Shown piece after piece: positions 7,388 to 9,282 of a DNA stretch of 9,282 bases. Origin of the DNA: JAOTYV01 sp041557595 (lineage in GTDB: Bacteria > Pseudomonadota > Alphaproteobacteria > UBA8366). The first letter of the stretch is position 1. Each line of letters opens with the position of its first letter. A program made the position numbers and the translations under genes. The notes under the pieces were generated by a model. That model was not told the origin of the DNA. It saw only the letters and a program-made list of their open reading frames with translations, and searched no databases. Location: contig JBFFGE010000180.1 of assembly GCA_041557595.1 (NCBI GenBank), positions 1 to 9,282 of the forward strand, given 5' to 3'.

Positions 7388-7411
7388 CCGGGATCGGGCT
7401 AAGCAATAAGG
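7388..7411 (+). repeat. Bipartite intergenic element, copy 2
   Basis: CCGGGATCGGG (7388-7398), five bases, then CAATAAGG (7404-7411), matching copy 1 at 394-418. As in copy 1, a short inverted repeat follows (7418-7427) and an ATG comes directly after it (7429). Here that ATG is not the start of the annotated gene, which begins 56 nt further on at 7485. Confidence 0.6.
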
Positions 7412-7472
7412 ATATTCGGCAGTTGCCTATGCGCCGCGAAATCGGCGAGTCGGCGGTTAACGGCCTGGATAC

Positions 7473-7482
7473 GGGGAAAGAG
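7473..7482 (+). promoter_or_regulatory. Ribosome binding site of the mutase gene
   Basis: GGGGAAAGAG lies just upstream of the ATG at 7485. It is a purine-rich, imperfect Shine-Dalgarno, with GGGGA ending 7 nt before the start. It supports the ATG at 7485 over the out-of-frame ATG at 7429. Confidence 0.5.
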
Positions 7483-7484
7483 AT

Positions 7485-8894
7485 ATGCAGACTTCATCGA
7501 TTTTGGCGCCCGCGACCGGGCTCGGCTATTCGTTCCATCCGACGATCTTGCGCGAATATGACATTCGCGGCGTGGTCGGCGAGACGCTTGGCGAAGAGGA
7601 CGCCCGAGCACTGGGCCGGGCCTTCGGCACGGTTCTGAGGCGCCGCGGCGGCCGCTCGGTGGCGGTTGCGTACGATGGCCGTCTGTCCTCGCAGGCGCTC
7701 GAACAGGCGCTGGTGGACGGGCTGGCGGCCGCTGGCGTCGATGTGATGCGCATCGGCCTCGGGCCGACGCCGATGCTCTATTTTGCCGCCTATACCCAAG
7801 GTGTCGACGGCGGCATCATGGTTACCGGCTCCCACAATCCGCCCGACTACAACGGCTTCAAACTGGTGATCGACAAGAAGCCGTTCTATGGCGATGACAT
7901 CACCGCCTTGGGCCGCATGGCTGCCGCCGGAGACTTCGAGAGCGGCGCCGGTACGGTGACGCAGCGGTCGCTGCAGGCGGCCTATATCGCCCGCCTGGTG
8001 CAGGATTACACCGGCGGCCGTCCGTTACGGGTCGCCTGGGACGCCGGCAACGGAGCGGCCGGCGATGCGCTGACCGCCTTGGCCAGGGATCTGCCGGGCG
8101 ACCACATTCTGCTGAATGAAAAGATCGACGGCACGTTTCCGGCGCACCATCCCGACCCGACCGTGCCGGAGAATCTGGTCCAACTTCAGGAAACCGTGCG
8201 GAGCCGCGGCTGCGACTTCGGGATTGCGTTCGACGGCGACGGCGATCGGCTCGGCATCGTCGATGGCCAGGGGCGGATCCTTTGGGGCGACCAGATCATG
8301 GTGCTGCTGGCGCGCGACGTGCTGTCGCGCAACCCCGGCGCGACCGTGATCGCCGACGTCAAGGCCAGCCAGGTCCTGTTCGACGAAATCGCCAAGGCCG
8401 GCGGCCGCCCGCTGATGTGGAAGACCGGGCACGCCCTGATCAAATCGAAAATGGCGGAAGAGGGCGCAGCGCTCGCCGGCGAAATGAGCGCCCATATCTT
8501 CTTCGCTGACGGGTATTACGGCTATGACGATGCGCTGTACGGCGCGGTTCGGCTGATCAACATCATCGCGAACGGCACGGAGAGCCTGGCCGAATTCCGC
8601 GATTCGCTGCCCGCCGTGCTGAACACGCCGGAGATCCGAGTGACCTGCGCGGAAGAGCGGAAGGCGCCGATCGTCGCGGAAGTGACTGCGCGGCTGATTT
8701 CGGAAGGCACCGAATACAACGATATCGATGGGCTGCGCGTCGACAGCGCGGACGGCTGGTGGCTGGTGCGGGCGTCCAATACTCAGAATGCCCTGGTCGT
8801 GCGCTGCGAATCGCAGGATCAGGACGGCCTCGACAGGCTCAAACAAACGGTTGCACGGCATCTCGCCGCAAGCGGCCTGGAAAATCCATTTTGA
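7485..8894 (+). CDS. algC: Phosphomannomutase/phosphoglucomutase (AlgC-type)
   Basis: 469 residues, close to the length of AlgC. It interconverts hexose 6-phosphate and hexose 1-phosphate for mannose and glucose in the cytoplasm, feeding GDP-mannose and UDP-glucose synthesis. The four active-site loops of the alpha-D-phosphohexomutase superfamily are intact: phosphoserine loop TGSHNPP (114-120) with Ser116; metal loop DGDGDR (250-255) with Asp250, Asp252 and Asp254; sugar loop GEMSAH (332-337); and phosphate loop RASNTQ (429-434). The opening HPTILREYDIRG (18-29) is typical of the AlgC/ManB group rather than GlmM, and GEMSAH with Glu333 and Ser335 is the dual-specificity sugar loop. Context agrees: the mutase feeds the AlgD-type dehydrogenase upstream and, through UDP-glucose and UDP-glucuronate, the Uxs homologue downstream. 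The 171-nt gap before it suggests some independence of expression. The symbol is by homology; manB or pgm would be acceptable. Confidence 0.9.
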   Translation: MQTSSILAPATGLGYSFHPTILREYDIRGVVGETLGEEDARALGRAFGTVLRRRGGRSVAVAYDGRLSSQALEQALVDGLAAAGVDVMRIGLGPTPMLYFAAYTQGVDGGIMVTGSHNPPDYNGFKLVIDKKPFYGDDITALGRMAAAGDFESGAGTVTQRSLQAAYIARLVQDYTGGRPLRVAWDAGNGAAGDALTALARDLPGDHILLNEKIDGTFPAHHPDPTVPENLVQLQETVRSRGCDFGIAFDGDGDRLGIVDGQGRILWGDQIMVLLARDVLSRNPGATVIADVKASQVLFDEIAKAGGRPLMWKTGHALIKSKMAEEGAALAGEMSAHIFFADGYYGYDDALYGAVRLINIIANGTESLAEFRDSLPAVLNTPEIRVTCAEERKAPIVAEVTARLISEGTEYNDIDGLRVDSADGWWLVRASNTQNALVVRCESQDQDGLDRLKQTVARHLAASGLENPF

Positions 8895-8951
8895 ATCGAA
8901 TTCGACCGCGACACATGGCTTTTATCCGGCGGCGCCGAGACGAATATTGCG

Positions 8952-8957
8952 AAGGAG
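8952..8957 (+). promoter_or_regulatory. Ribosome binding site supporting a GTG start
   Basis: AAGGAG is followed by 9 nt and then GTG at 8967. This strong site decides the non-ATG start of the decarboxylase gene. The 72-nt gap (8895-8966) in front contains nothing else I can support. Confidence 0.7.
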
Positions 8958-8966
8958 ACAGGGATA

Positions 8967-9282
8967 GTGCGTAAGAGAATATTGGTAACGGGCGGCGCAG
9001 GGTTTCTCGGTTCGCATCTGTGCGAACGGCTGCTGGCGCAAGGCCACGACGTATTGTGCGTCGATAACTTCTTCACCGGCATGAAGGACAACATCGTCCA
9101 TCTACTCGATAATCCCTATTTCGAAGTGGTGCGGCACGACGTGACCTTTCCGCTCTATGTCGAGGTGAACGAGATTTACAATCTGGCCTGCCCCGCATCG
9201 CCGGTTCACTACCAGTTCGATCCGGTGCAGACGACCAAGACGTCGGTGCACGGTGCCATCAATATGCTGGGCCTGGCGAAGC
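8967..9282 (+). CDS. uxs: UDP-glucuronate decarboxylase (UDP-xylose synthase), N-terminal part (partial, right edge)
   Basis: The first 105 residues of an extended short-chain dehydrogenase/reductase, open to the end of the window. The start GTG has AAGGAG upstream, and translation opens MRKRILVTGGAGFLGSHLCE with the NAD-binding TGGAGFLG (8-15) and the strand-2 Asp33 in CVDNFFTG. The segments RHDVTFPLYVEV (56-67) and YNLACPASPVHYQFDPVQTT (71-90), followed by KTSVHGAINMLGLAK, are highly characteristic of UDP-glucuronate decarboxylases and separate this protein from GalE, RmlB and GDP-mannose dehydratases. The enzyme oxidises C4, loses C6 as CO2 and reduces the product to UDP-xylose using bound NAD. 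The catalytic YxxxK lies beyond the window. The UDP-glucuronate it needs must come from a UDP-glucose dehydrogenase encoded elsewhere, since the dehydrogenase in this window looks GDP-mannose specific. Confidence 0.9.
   Translation, partial: MRKRILVTGGAGFLGSHLCERLLAQGHDVLCVDNFFTGMKDNIVHLLDNPYFEVVRHDVTFPLYVEVNEIYNLACPASPVHYQFDPVQTTKTSVHGAINMLGLAK

Larger units (their letters stand above)
7314..7484 (+). other. 171-nt gap before the mutase gene
   Basis: This is the longest gap in the window. It begins AT-rich, continuing the AT-rich end of the glycosyltransferase gene, and becomes GC-rich towards the mutase. It holds copy 2 of the bipartite element (7388-7411), a small inverted repeat GGCA-GT-TGCC (7418-7427) and a stem CGCCG (7432-7436) / CGGCG (7443-7447) with a 6-nt loop. 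I see no convincing -35/-10 pair and no hairpin plus T-run terminator. Its length makes it the most likely place for a second promoter or a regulated leader, but that is inference. Confidence 0.4.

Noticed and set aside
7342..7638. 98-codon + strand frame from GTG 7342 as a gene
   Set aside because: No Shine-Dalgarno, no recognisable motif, and its second half is a shifted frame of the well-supported mutase gene. Only the sub-frame from ATG 7429 is kept, as a weak observation.
8896..8905. Perfect palindrome TCGAATTCGA after the mutase stop as an operator
   Set aside because: The same 10-mer occurs inside the oxidoreductase coding sequence (1793-1802), it has no loop to form a hairpin, and no T-run follows, so it is most likely coincidental.
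1..9282. Mobile elements, CRISPR arrays, tRNA or rRNA genes
   Set aside because: No transposase motif, terminal repeats, regular direct-repeat array or RNA-gene signature was seen on either strand.

Overview
The window (GC-rich, about 60-65% by eye, with strongly GC-biased third codon positions) reads as one stretch of a surface-polysaccharide biosynthesis locus. All seven supportable genes are on the + strand and most are tightly packed. Codon bias and protein flavour suggest a proteobacterium, probably an alphaproteobacterium of Rhodospirillales type. That placement is inference; no rRNA or other marker gene is present.

Layout: (1) 1-384, C-terminal end of an asparagine-synthase-like amidotransferase, cut by the left edge. 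(2) 442-2673, a bi-domain oxidoreductase: a zinc-less medium-chain dehydrogenase fused to a Gfo/Idh/MocA oxidoreductase. (3) 2670-4748, a heparinase II/III-family (alginate-lyase-like) protein without a visible signal peptide. (4) 4751-6064, an AlgD-type GDP-mannose 6-dehydrogenase. (5) 6048-7313, a GT4 glycosyltransferase. (6) 7485-8894, an AlgC-type phosphomannomutase/phosphoglucomutase. (7) 8967-9282, the N-terminal third of a UDP-glucuronate decarboxylase (Uxs), cut by the right edge. Genes 2-5 are joined by a 4-nt overlap, a 2-nt gap and a short overlap, so they are almost certainly one transcriptional unit. Gaps of 57, 171 and 72 nt separate the others.

How it fits together: the mutase supplies mannose-1-P and/or glucose-1-P. 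AlgD oxidises GDP-mannose to GDP-mannuronate. Uxs would turn UDP-glucuronate into UDP-xylose. The GT4 enzyme adds a sugar to a lipid-linked repeat unit. The AsnB-like enzyme could amidate a uronic acid, the bi-domain oxidoreductase modifies an unknown sugar nucleotide, and the lyase-like protein could cleave or proofread a uronate-containing glycan. No polymerase, flippase or alginate synthase (Alg8/Alg44) lies in the window, so classical alginate is not supported; a heteropolysaccharide containing mannuronate, perhaps amidated, is the best reading.

The least expected signal is non-coding. The gap before the bi-domain oxidoreductase (394-418) and the gap before the mutase (7388-7411) share a bipartite element, CCGGGATCGGG, 5-6 nt, CAATAAGG, followed each time by a short inverted repeat and an ATG. 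In the first copy the element contains the Shine-Dalgarno sequence, and a perfect hairpin sits between it and the start codon. The end of the glycosyltransferase gene also shows a sharp local AT-rich patch.
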